A stretch of DNA of 11,886 nt from Planctomycetota bacterium (GTDB taxonomy: Bacteria; Planctomycetota; Planctomycetia; Pirellulales; Pirellulaceae): positions 1 to 11,886 of the forward strand of contig JAEZAS010000454.1 of assembly GCA_023430365.1 (NCBI GenBank), read 5' to 3'. Under the pieces are notes generated by a model that was not told the origin of the DNA, searched no databases, and was given only the letters and a program-made list of their open reading frames with translations. The translations under genes and the position numbers were made by a program. This document shows, in pieces, positions 7,139-11,886 of this stretch (the stretch's first letter is position 1; each line of letters opens with the position of its first letter).

Positions 7139-7579
7139 ATCAAACGATCCGACTCGCCGCTTACGCCTTGATCCTCTTCCCGAGTTCATTTCGCAGTTCG
7201 CTCCTCGCCAGTGGGGTGGTCGGCCTGCGAACGGGTTCCCGGTAAACGGCAGACGCGGGGAGCGTTCCACCCGGCCGAATCGAGGACGGCTTGGGGGCGG
7301 TTGATGTCTTGCCACCCAGAGTCGCCTAGGCCTCGGTCCGGCTTGGGGCGGCCAGTGCTTGTCTATAACGCCTCTGGACTTCCCGGCAATTCGCCGCGAG
7401 CAGCGCGCGACCACTGGTTGGGGCCGGGGAGCTACGGACCAATATTTAAATGCAATAGCGCGAAAAAATGATTGCCATTGTTATTGGTTTTGGTTAGCTT
7501 GACGGCCGTTCGTCCGAGTTCTCTCTTCTCTACTTGCTCGGGACACGCGAACGGGCCGATCTCATCTCTTCATTTTTTC

Positions 7580-7585
7580 GAGGGG
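7580..7585 (+). promoter_or_regulatory. Ribosome binding site fixing the DUF1559 start
   Basis: GAGGGG ends 8 nt before the ATG at 7594. It supports this start over the longer frame from 7534. The surrounding leader, TTTCGAGGGGTCTCTCTT, closely resembles the leader of the DUF1579 gene. Confidence 0.7.
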
Positions 7586-7593
7586 TCTCTCTT

Positions 7594-8574
7594 ATGGCCT
7601 ACTTAGCGAGAAAACGTCAGGCATTCACACTCGTGGAACTCCTGGTGGTGATCGCCATCATTGGGGTTCTGGTCGCACTGCTGCTGCCAGCGGTGCAAGC
7701 GGCTCGCGAGGCAGCCCGCCGCTCGAGTTGCGGCAACAAGATGCGGCAGCTTGCCATTGGTTTGCACAATCACCACGACACGATGGGAAATTTTCCTGCC
7801 GGCGCCGAACACGACGTTTATCCGAAGCCGAATCCGACCAATAGCACGACGACTCTGCGGGGGACGAGTTGGATCGTCCGCATCCTGCCGTTCATTGAAC
7901 AGCAGAACTTGTATGACAAATACCGTTTCGATTTGACGTACAGCGATCCCATCAACGCAACCGTGGGCGAAACGATCGTTCCAACCTTGTATTGCCCGTC
8001 GGGACCCGATCCGAAAAAACACTACGACGGCAATACGAATCTGACGAAGGCAGTTACGACGCACTACTATGGGGTAATGGGGCCCGCCGGCGACGCCAAC
8101 CCGACGAACCATGTATTCAACGGGATCACGATTCCCTACACCGTCGGCGATGCGACGAGCAATCAAACCTGGTCGGCGCACGGCATCTTGAGCCATTACC
8201 GCGAAACCTCTGGAAGCGCGAGCACGAATCGCCTCGTGCGGATCGCGGATGTCGTCGACGGCACTTCCAACACGCTGATGTTGGCCGAGCGTTCGATGCA
8301 CCTGCCGCCGGGGCAGTCCAACGACTATCGTACCTGGATTCGTGGCAATAGCGGCGGCAGCGGCGCATGCAAGACCGTCGTATATCCGATTAACTCGACG
8401 TTTTACAACGGCAGCACGAACTTCAACAAAATCAGTTTTGGAAGCAATCACCCTGCCGGTTGTCACTTCGCGCTCGGCGACGCTTCGGTGAAGTTCATTC
8501 CCGAAACGATTGACCTGGCGCTCTATCTCGTGTTGGCCAGCTTGAACGGGGGCGAGAACGCCCAGGTGCCGTAG
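7594..8574 (+). CDS. DUF1559 domain-containing prepilin-like protein
   Basis: A 326-residue protein of the large planctomycete DUF1559 group. The N-terminus is a type IV pilin/pseudopilin methylation segment, RKRQA followed by FTLVELLVVIAIIGVLVALLL (11-31), then PAVQAAREAARRSSCGNKMRQLAIGLHNHHDTMGNFPAG (32-70), the family signature. Prepilin peptidase would cut before Phe11; the residue before the cut is Ala rather than the usual Gly. The large C-terminal domain ends in the family-typical SNHPAGCHFALGDASVKFIPETID and NGGENAQVP. Such proteins are thought to be exported through a type II/IV-pilus-like machinery; their function is unknown and genomes carry many copies. The start at 7594 is supported by GAGGGG upstream. 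The small secreted protein gene follows on the same strand. Confidence 0.95.
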   Translation: MAYLARKRQAFTLVELLVVIAIIGVLVALLLPAVQAAREAARRSSCGNKMRQLAIGLHNHHDTMGNFPAGAEHDVYPKPNPTNSTTTLRGTSWIVRILPFIEQQNLYDKYRFDLTYSDPINATVGETIVPTLYCPSGPDPKKHYDGNTNLTKAVTTHYYGVMGPAGDANPTNHVFNGITIPYTVGDATSNQTWSAHGILSHYRETSGSASTNRLVRIADVVDGTSNTLMLAERSMHLPPGQSNDYRTWIRGNSGGSGACKTVVYPINSTFYNGSTNFNKISFGSNHPAGCHFALGDASVKFIPETIDLALYLVLASLNGGENAQVP

Positions 8575-8613
8575 CTCCCAAATTGGCTGGCTGTTGTATT
8601 CTGCAGAGGGCGT

Positions 8614-8633
8614 GACTGCCGTGGCGGTCAGTC
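8614..8633 (+). terminator. Hairpin after the DUF1559 gene
   Basis: GACTGCCG pairs with CGGTCAGTC (8-bp stem, one bulged T, 3-nt loop), 39 nt after the DUF1559 stop codon. Only a short CTTTG follows, so it would be a weak intrinsic terminator or an attenuator/processing site in a transcript reaching the downstream gene. Confidence 0.35.
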
Positions 8634-8771
8634 GTGCTCCCCTTTGTTCCAGAACGTTTCTATTCGCCCAGCATGCCGGCGCCTTGGCGAATGGCGGTTC
8701 CTTCGTGTTCCCGTCTCCGCGGCGCTGGCGTCTTTCCCTCCTTACTTGAGTTTCGCTGCATTGGGAGTCTT

Positions 8772-9239
8772 ATGCTCATGCGTGGACGATTGCGCGATTG
8801 TGGTTTGCTCGTCTGCTTGCCGCTGCTGGCAGTATGGGTCGGTTGCGGCGAAAAAGGGTCGCACGTATCCGGAAACGTAACCTTCAAAGGGCAACCGGTC
8901 CCGGAAGGAAAGGTGTACATCGTGCCCGATTCGGGGGCCGGAAATCAGGGCGCCGCGGGCTATGCGAATATCAAGAATGGAGTCTATGACACGGCGGCCG
9001 AAGGTGGGCGCCCGGCCACCCCAGGCGCTGTCGTGCTGAAGGTGGAAGGCTATGACCCAAATCCGCCCCCCAACGCCGGCCCCGATGTGACGACGACGCG
9101 CTTGTTCGCAGGTTACGAAAAGAAGGCGGAGATCAGCGGCGGCAAAACGGTGCAGGACATCGAAGTTCCGGCGGAAGCGGCGAAGGGCCCGAAGTCCCTT
9201 CCGGAAAGTGGCGTTGGCAGTGGGAAGATCAATCCTTAG
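8772..9239 (+). CDS. Small exported carboxypeptidase-regulatory-like (probable lipoprotein)
   Basis: About 155 residues: a signal segment (LLVCLPLLAVWVGCG, with Cys at about residue 26) followed by a small beta-sandwich repeat, HVSGNVTFKGQPVPEGKVYIVPD. That pattern (G-x-V-x-F-x-G-x-P-V-x-x-G) is typical of carboxypeptidase-regulatory-like/transthyretin-like lipoproteins, which in planctomycetes are often encoded right after DUF1559 genes. The sequence before the Cys (VWVGC) is a poor lipobox because Trp sits at -3, so lipidation is uncertain. The middle and end (PNAGPDVTTTRLFAGYEK, KTVQDIEVPAEA) fit the fold. Two ATGs, 8772 and 8778, share one GGGAG site 4 or 10 nt upstream; I cannot decide between them. 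The longer frame from 8634 would place polar residues before the signal and is unlikely. It lies 197 nt after the DUF1559 stop and is probably functionally linked. Confidence 0.85.
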   Translation: MLMRGRLRDCGLLVCLPLLAVWVGCGEKGSHVSGNVTFKGQPVPEGKVYIVPDSGAGNQGAAGYANIKNGVYDTAAEGGRPATPGAVVLKVEGYDPNPPPNAGPDVTTTRLFAGYEKKAEISGGKTVQDIEVPAEAAKGPKSLPESGVGSGKINP

Positions 9240-9357
9240 CGACTAGAAGCGGCCCGTCGCCCGGACGGAGTCGATCTTGCCGCGATTGCAGGACAATAGG
9301 GGAATGAGGAACGCGATGGCGTAACAAGCTCGAGTGTTGCGACATCGCACGAGTATG

Positions 9358-9466
9358 CTCCTGCACCGTAGGGGCGTGCCGCTTGAACGTGGAGGGTACT
9401 CCGTACCGAGTACCCCGTACGGGGAGGTCCGTATTGAGTACTGAAACTGAAGACTGAGAACTGACA
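9358..9466. repeat. Dispersed intergenic repeat, copy B
   Basis: The second copy of the element at 7043-7138, in the same orientation. It keeps AGGGGCGTGCCGCTTGAA, GTGGAGGGTACTCCGTAC and the closing TGAGAACTGACA, but the heptamer array has drifted (CCGTACCGAGTACCCCGTAC) and about 13 extra bases (TACTGAAACTGAAG-like) precede the end. CGACTCGCCG follows at 9491-9500, as after copy A. The copy ends about 40 nt beyond the stop codon of the minus-strand remnant. Confidence 0.75.
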
Positions 9467-9504
9467 GCTCTACGGCCACTTTCACCACGGCGACTCGCCG
9501 TTTC

Positions 9505-9774
9505 CTAGGGCTTAAAGTCCCCGCCGAGATCGATTTCGTAGTCCGTTTTGCCTTCGACGATCTCGAAGCCGTCGGGGAGTGGGCGGCGGGTGGGGGGAGG
9601 CGTTTTGACGCCCGGTTTGATCGGCTTTTCGATTTCGATCGCTGCGGAATACTCGCCGATGGGCATCCAGCCGATCTGGAACGTGCCATCCGGCTTCCAC
9701 ATGCAGGTCTCTCGCCACGGGCAGGCACCATCCTGCCCTTCTTTTTTCAGCCCATGTAGGGCGTCGGCATGCAC
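9505..9774 (-). pseudogene. Remnant reading frame resembling the end of a carboxypeptidase-regulatory-like protein
   Basis: The 89-residue minus-strand frame has protein-like composition in its second half: MWKPDGTFQIGWMPIGEY, then SAAIEIEKPIKPG, a proline-rich link, and LPDGFEIVEGKTDYEIDLGGDFKP at the end. DGTF-x-I-G-W-x-P-x-GEY is what the last strands of carboxypeptidase-regulatory-like/transthyretin-like domains look like. The only start is a GTG at 9774; the frame stays open upstream to a TAA near 9904 without any ATG, and that part (SRHQKLEPPRDFVQANEAA) shows no domain. I read it as the 3' end of a lost gene, but a small expressed protein starting at GTG cannot be excluded. Confidence 0.4.
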
Positions 9775-9931
9775 AGAGGCAGAAGAAGTCGTTGCCCGAC
9801 TGCATGTTGCGGCCTCGTTTGCTTGAACGAAATCGCGGGGAGGTTCCAGCTTCTGGTGGCGACTATCTTGGCTCTTGGAACGTCGTCTGCCGGGGATTTA
9901 TCGCCTTAAAAACGCGTTTGATGGTAAAGTG

Positions 9932-9960
9932 TTGACAATCTTAAAATATATCGCTAGTGT
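9932..9960 (+). promoter_or_regulatory. Possible sigma70-like promoter of the HTH gene pair
   Basis: A perfect -35 hexamer TTGACA (9932-9937) is followed after 17 nt by TAGTGT (9955-9960), a poor -10 match (3 of 6). An alternative TAGTAT lies at 9970-9975 without a good -35. The area is clearly AT-rich compared with its surroundings. It would give a short leader before the ATG at 10001. The assignment is tentative. Confidence 0.4.
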
Positions 9961-9970
9961 GTTAGTGTGT
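9955..9970 (+). repeat. Tandem octamer TAGTGTGT x2, possible operator
   Basis: Two exact adjacent copies of TAGTGTGT, followed by AGTATAT. The position on and just after the suggested -10 element would suit an operator, possibly for one of the two HTH proteins encoded just downstream. The repeat is seen directly; the regulatory role is inference. Confidence 0.4.
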
Positions 9971-10000
9971 AGTATATTTGCTGTTGTGCGAGATCTTGCT

Positions 10001-10471
10001 ATGAATGGGATCGCGAGCGGTGATCGGTTGGGGGTCGGCGAGTCGGCTGGAAATGCCGGTGCTGGAGTGGCTGTTCAAAATTTCGAGGGGTTTTTCACCG
10101 AGTTCGGGTCCCCTGGGGTGGGCTCCGGTGGTGAAAAACCCCTGGAAATTTTGAACAGGCAGCTCGCCGGTGCGGAATCCGACGAACTGCGGGGCCTGCG
10201 GCTCTGGACCGGGCGCCAGGCGCCGCCGAAGGAGCGACGGCTGAGCGCCGCCCGGCCGAAGCCGCCCGCGAAGAAGCGCGGGCCCAAGATCAGGATCGTG
10301 GGCGGACTGCGGGAAAGACTGTGCCTGCTGCTGTCGCTCGGTTACTCGCGAAGACGGGCTGCCGCGACGCTTGGCATCGCCCATACCACGATCAACGCGG
10401 CGGCCAGGCGAGACGCGGACCTGGCCGAGGCTCTGCGGCGGGCGGAGGAGCAACGGCGGCGGGTGTCCTGA
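10001..10471 (+). CDS. Small HTH DNA-binding protein, first of a tandem pair
   Basis: A 156-residue protein. The C-terminal half contains a basic lead-in (RPKPPAKKRGPKIRIVGG, about 85-102) and a helix-turn-helix, RERLCLLLSLGYSRRRAAATLGIAHTTINAAARRDADLAEALRRAEEQRR (about 104-153). The same order and spacing recur in the next gene. This protein stops right after the AEEQ segment, so it lacks the tail of its neighbour. The N-terminal part is low in recognisable structure, and residues 24-53 are encoded by a long inverted repeat. The ATG at 10001 has only a weak GAGA site; the frame is open back to 9875 through AT-rich promoter-like DNA, which argues against the longer version. A start after the inverted repeat (TTG near 10151) is another possibility. 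The promoter patch upstream and the 52-nt gap to the next gene suggest a two-gene unit. Confidence 0.65.
   Translation: MNGIASGDRLGVGESAGNAGAGVAVQNFEGFFTEFGSPGVGSGGEKPLEILNRQLAGAESDELRGLRLWTGRQAPPKERRLSAARPKPPAKKRGPKIRIVGGLRERLCLLLSLGYSRRRAAATLGIAHTTINAAARRDADLAEALRRAEEQRRRVS
10071..10158. repeat. 29-bp inverted repeat with 30-nt loop inside the first HTH gene
   Basis: The left arm (10071-10099, starting CTGTTCAAAATTTCGAGGGG) and the right arm (10130-10158, ending CTGGAAATTTTGAACAG) are reverse complements over 29 positions with one mismatch (G at 10085 against G at 10144). The spacer of 30 nt is GC-rich and contains CCCCTGGGG. The arms are more AT-rich than the flanking coding DNA. This looks like a mobile palindromic unit or MITE-like insertion, or a strong RNA hairpin, within the N-terminal coding part. 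Confidence 0.85.
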
Positions 10472-10512
10472 AACAGGTAATAGGTGTCGTTGTCATGCAG
10501 TGGTGAATTCAA

Positions 10513-10519
10513 GAGGTGA
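10513..10519 (+). promoter_or_regulatory. Strong ribosome binding site of the second HTH gene
   Basis: GAGGTGA ends 4 nt before the ATG at 10524 (core GAGG 7 nt away). It fixes this start against the longer frame from 10371, which would overlap the end of the first HTH gene. Confidence 0.7.
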
Positions 10520-10523
10520 GACC

Positions 10524-11150
10524 ATGAATGAGTTGCAGCGGCGGGTTTCGGATGAAGTCATTCGGTCGGGGCTGTTGGCGGAGCGAGACGAAGCAGTGTG
10601 TAAAACGCTGGGTGAGGCGTCCGCTGAGGCAGCGAGTGAGACGCCTGGCGCCGCGACGGCGGGGGCGGACATTGGGCCGATGAAGCGAGGCGGACGGCCG
10701 ACGGTGTTTTCGCCCGAGCTCAGAGAAAGGATCGAGATGTTGCTCTCGGTCGGGATGTCGCGACGGCAGGCGTCGGCCTACGTGGGGATCGATCCCACGA
10801 CGCTGGTGAAGGCGGCGGCTCGCGATCCGGACTTTGCGGTTTCCCTGCGGATCGCCGAGGAGCAGGCGTCGGTGAATCCGCTGCTGACGATCATCAGCGA
10901 AAGCCGGAAGAATTGGCGAGCGGCGGCGTGGCTGCTCAATCATCGCAAAGGCTGGCCGGTCGATCGAGCGCCGAAGACGGAGGAAGAGAAGGAACTGGAG
11001 CATCAGGAGCAATTGCGCGAGGATGCCCGGAGTGCGGAACGTTCGAAGCTGCAAATGATCGCGATGCGCGAGGTCGTGGAAGCGGGCGCGACGAAGGTTG
11101 TTCGGCAAGAGACGACGATGAGTCCTGGATGGAAAAAGCACAAGCGGTGA
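10524..11150 (+). CDS. HTH protein resembling phage terminase-small-subunit-like regulators, second of the pair
   Basis: A 208-residue protein. After a polar N-terminus comes a basic lead-in GPMKRGGRPTVFSPE (51-65), a helix-turn-helix RERIEMLLSVGMSRRQASAYVGIDPTTLVKAAARDPDFAVSLRIAEEQ (67-114), and then VNPLLTIISESRKNWRAAAWLLNHRKGW (117-144). HTH followed by WRAAAWLL-x-x-R is a pattern of small HTH proteins found in phages and mobile regions, often labelled terminase small subunit-like. The remainder (150-208) is strongly charged and probably helical (EEEKELEHQEQLREDARSAE), ending in a basic tail. It resembles the first HTH protein over about 60 residues, so the two probably arose by duplication. 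No terminase large subunit or other phage gene is in the window, so a packaging role is not supported; a DNA-binding regulator of unknown targets is the safer call. Confidence 0.8.
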   Translation: MNELQRRVSDEVIRSGLLAERDEAVCKTLGEASAEAASETPGAATAGADIGPMKRGGRPTVFSPELRERIEMLLSVGMSRRQASAYVGIDPTTLVKAAARDPDFAVSLRIAEEQASVNPLLTIISESRKNWRAAAWLLNHRKGWPVDRAPKTEEEKELEHQEQLREDARSAERSKLQMIAMREVVEAGATKVVRQETTMSPGWKKHKR

Positions 11151-11176
11151 GTTGAGTCAGGCAGCGGTTCGAACGG

Positions 11177-11202
11177 CGACGCGTGTCGAGCGTCACGCGT
11201 CG
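11177..11202 (+). terminator. Hairpin after the HTH gene pair
   Basis: A perfect 9-bp inverted repeat, CGACGCGTG and CACGCGTCG, with an 8-nt loop, begins 27 nt after the second HTH stop codon. There is no T-run, so it is either a Rho-type/processing hairpin or a protein-binding palindrome. Confidence 0.45.
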
Positions 11203-11323
11203 GCCGGAGACGGAAACGCTCTGAACTGGCTTTCGCACGCGGCACAAGCGTTGTTGCGACGAATGAATAAAAGTTATTGATCGGCCGGAGCGAGAAGATG
11301 AAGATGGTGGAAAGGATGGACCG

Positions 11324-11886
11324 ATGGTCGCCTTCTCATCTTTGGCCGATGGGGGCGAGGCACAGCCGCTTTCGGCGAAACTTCTCGATCCTGTGCTGCT
11401 CAGTCGCTTCCGAGCGCTTGCCCGGCTGGCGAGTCTCGTCGTTATGTGTCTGGCCGTGGTGGCGCTGCTCGGCTGGGTGGTGGACTCGCCGACGCTGAAG
11501 GGAGTTGGCGCCAAGTTGGTGGCGATGAATCCGGGGGGGACGGCGCTCGCCTTCTTGCTGGCGGGGGGCTCGCTCTGGTTGCTGCTTCCCGAACGACTTT
11601 TGCCGAAACGTCGACGCATTGGAATGGTGTGCGGAGCTGTGGTGTGTGCGATCGGGTGCATTCGGATCGTGGCGTACGGCCTGGAGATCGACTTCGGTCC
11701 CGATCGGATGCTGTTTCCCGAGGCGCTGGAGGCATACGAGATTCCGAATCGGATGGCCCCGAACACGGCGCTGGGGGTTGTGTTGATCGGGGCGGCGCTC
11801 GTGTTGCTGAACGTGACGCTGCGTCGCAGGGTTCGGCCGGCGGAGTATTTGAGCCTGGCGGCCGTGTCGATTGCGCTGTTGGCGGT
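11324..11886 (+). CDS. N-terminal membrane module of a probable signalling protein (partial, cut by window end)
   Basis: An open frame of 187 complete codons running off the window. The start ATG has AGGA 7 nt upstream. About 30 polar residues lead into hydrophobic helices near 34-52, 72-88, 99-118, 145-163 and from about 174. Two loop-helix units are alike: MNPGGTALAFLLAGGSLWLL (68-87) and RMAPNTALGVVLIGAALVLL (143-162), sharing M-x-P-x-x-TAL-x-x-x-L-x-G. MAPNTAL-type helices are common in N-terminal membrane sensor regions of histidine kinases and diguanylate cyclases, where PAS, kinase or GGDEF domains follow. The catalytic part is outside the window, so the output type cannot be told. It is on the same strand as the HTH pair but 173 nt downstream, behind a hairpin, so likely a separate unit. 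Confidence 0.75.
   Translation, partial: MVAFSSLADGGEAQPLSAKLLDPVLLSRFRALARLASLVVMCLAVVALLGWVVDSPTLKGVGAKLVAMNPGGTALAFLLAGGSLWLLLPERLLPKRRRIGMVCGAVVCAIGCIRIVAYGLEIDFGPDRMLFPEALEAYEIPNRMAPNTALGVVLIGAALVLLNVTLRRRVRPAEYLSLAAVSIALLA

Larger units (their letters stand above)
6906..7593. other. Long intergenic region between divergent xylA and DUF1559 genes
   Basis: No convincing gene is present; the short frames here have irregular composition and no family motifs. The left half contains a dispersed repeat copy (7043-7160). From about 7160 to 7435 I see nothing recognisable. From 7440 the base composition becomes AT-rich (CCAATATTTAAATGCAATAG), followed by TTATTGGTTTTGGTTAG with doubled TTGGTT; this is the likely promoter area of the DUF1559 gene, although no confident -35/-10 pair can be chosen. 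Confidence 0.6.
9240..10000. other. Mostly non-coding region with repeat, gene remnant and promoter patch
   Basis: No intact gene is supported. From left to right it holds about 115 nt with nothing recognisable, dispersed repeat copy B, a minus-strand reading frame that looks like a protein remnant (9505-9774, open further to about 9890), and an AT-rich stretch with a promoter-like TTGACA and a tandem octamer before the first HTH gene. Confidence 0.6.

Noticed and set aside
7002..7533. Possible tRNA, riboswitch or small RNA gene in the long intergenic region
   Set aside because: No cloverleaf, conserved riboswitch core or clear promoter-terminator pair could be recognised by eye.
7603..8466. 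287-residue minus-strand frame opposite the DUF1559 gene
   Set aside because: Shadow of a gene with an unmistakable pilin-type N-terminus.
10001..11150. HTH pair as part of a prophage packaging module
   Set aside because: No large terminase, portal, capsid or integrase gene lies within view; similarity to small-terminase-like HTH proteins alone is not enough.
10936..11766. 276-residue minus-strand frame across the second HTH gene and the partial sensor
   Set aside because: Ser/Arg/Pro-rich shadow composition, and both plus-strand genes have good ribosome binding sites and coherent domains.

Overview
The window looks like a chromosomal stretch from a planctomycete, probably of the Pirellulales type. 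The main reasons are a DUF1559 prepilin-like secreted protein with the classic N-terminal methylation segment, a small secreted carboxypeptidase-regulatory-like protein directly downstream of it, high GC content, generous intergenic spacing and short dispersed repeats. No rRNA, tRNA, CRISPR array or recognisable transposase was seen. Taxonomy is inferred from gene content only.

Layout. 15-266 (+): small membrane-anchored or secreted hypothetical protein. 316-4013 (-): a three-gene, operon-like cluster read right to left. It holds a multi-pass membrane protein resembling GT-C glycosyltransferases, a cytosolic GT2 glycosyltransferase of the dolichyl-phosphate-mannose-synthase type 24 nt downstream, and a YihY/BrkB membrane protein. 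The first two form a plausible pair: one makes a polyprenyl-phosphate sugar and the other uses it at the membrane. 4230-4760 (+): secreted DUF1579 protein, divergent from the cluster. 4789-6905 (-): xylose isomerase (xylA), followed by a short soluble histidine kinase with no sensor domain and no adjacent response regulator. The 113-nt gap between them carries three hairpins.

6906-7593 is a long intergenic region holding one copy of a dispersed repeat built from GTACTSA heptamers. 7594-9239 (+): the DUF1559 protein and a small lipoprotein-like partner. 9240-10000 is mostly non-coding. It has a second copy of the dispersed repeat, a minus-strand remnant reading frame that looks like the C-terminal end of a carboxypeptidase-regulatory-like protein, and an AT-rich promoter-like patch with a tandem octamer.

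10001-11150 (+): two tandem small helix-turn-helix proteins that appear paralogous. The second keeps a C-terminal WRAAAWLL segment like that of phage terminase-small-subunit-like HTH proteins; the first lacks it and has a near-perfect 29-bp inverted repeat inside its N-terminal coding part. 11324 to the window end (+): the N-terminal membrane module of a probable signalling protein, cut by the window edge.

Most of the window is ordinary accessory metabolism, envelope and secretion content. The most unusual part is 9240-11210, where repeat, gene remnant, promoter-like patch, long inverted repeat and paired HTH genes sit together. No complete, clearly new system can be demonstrated from sequence alone.
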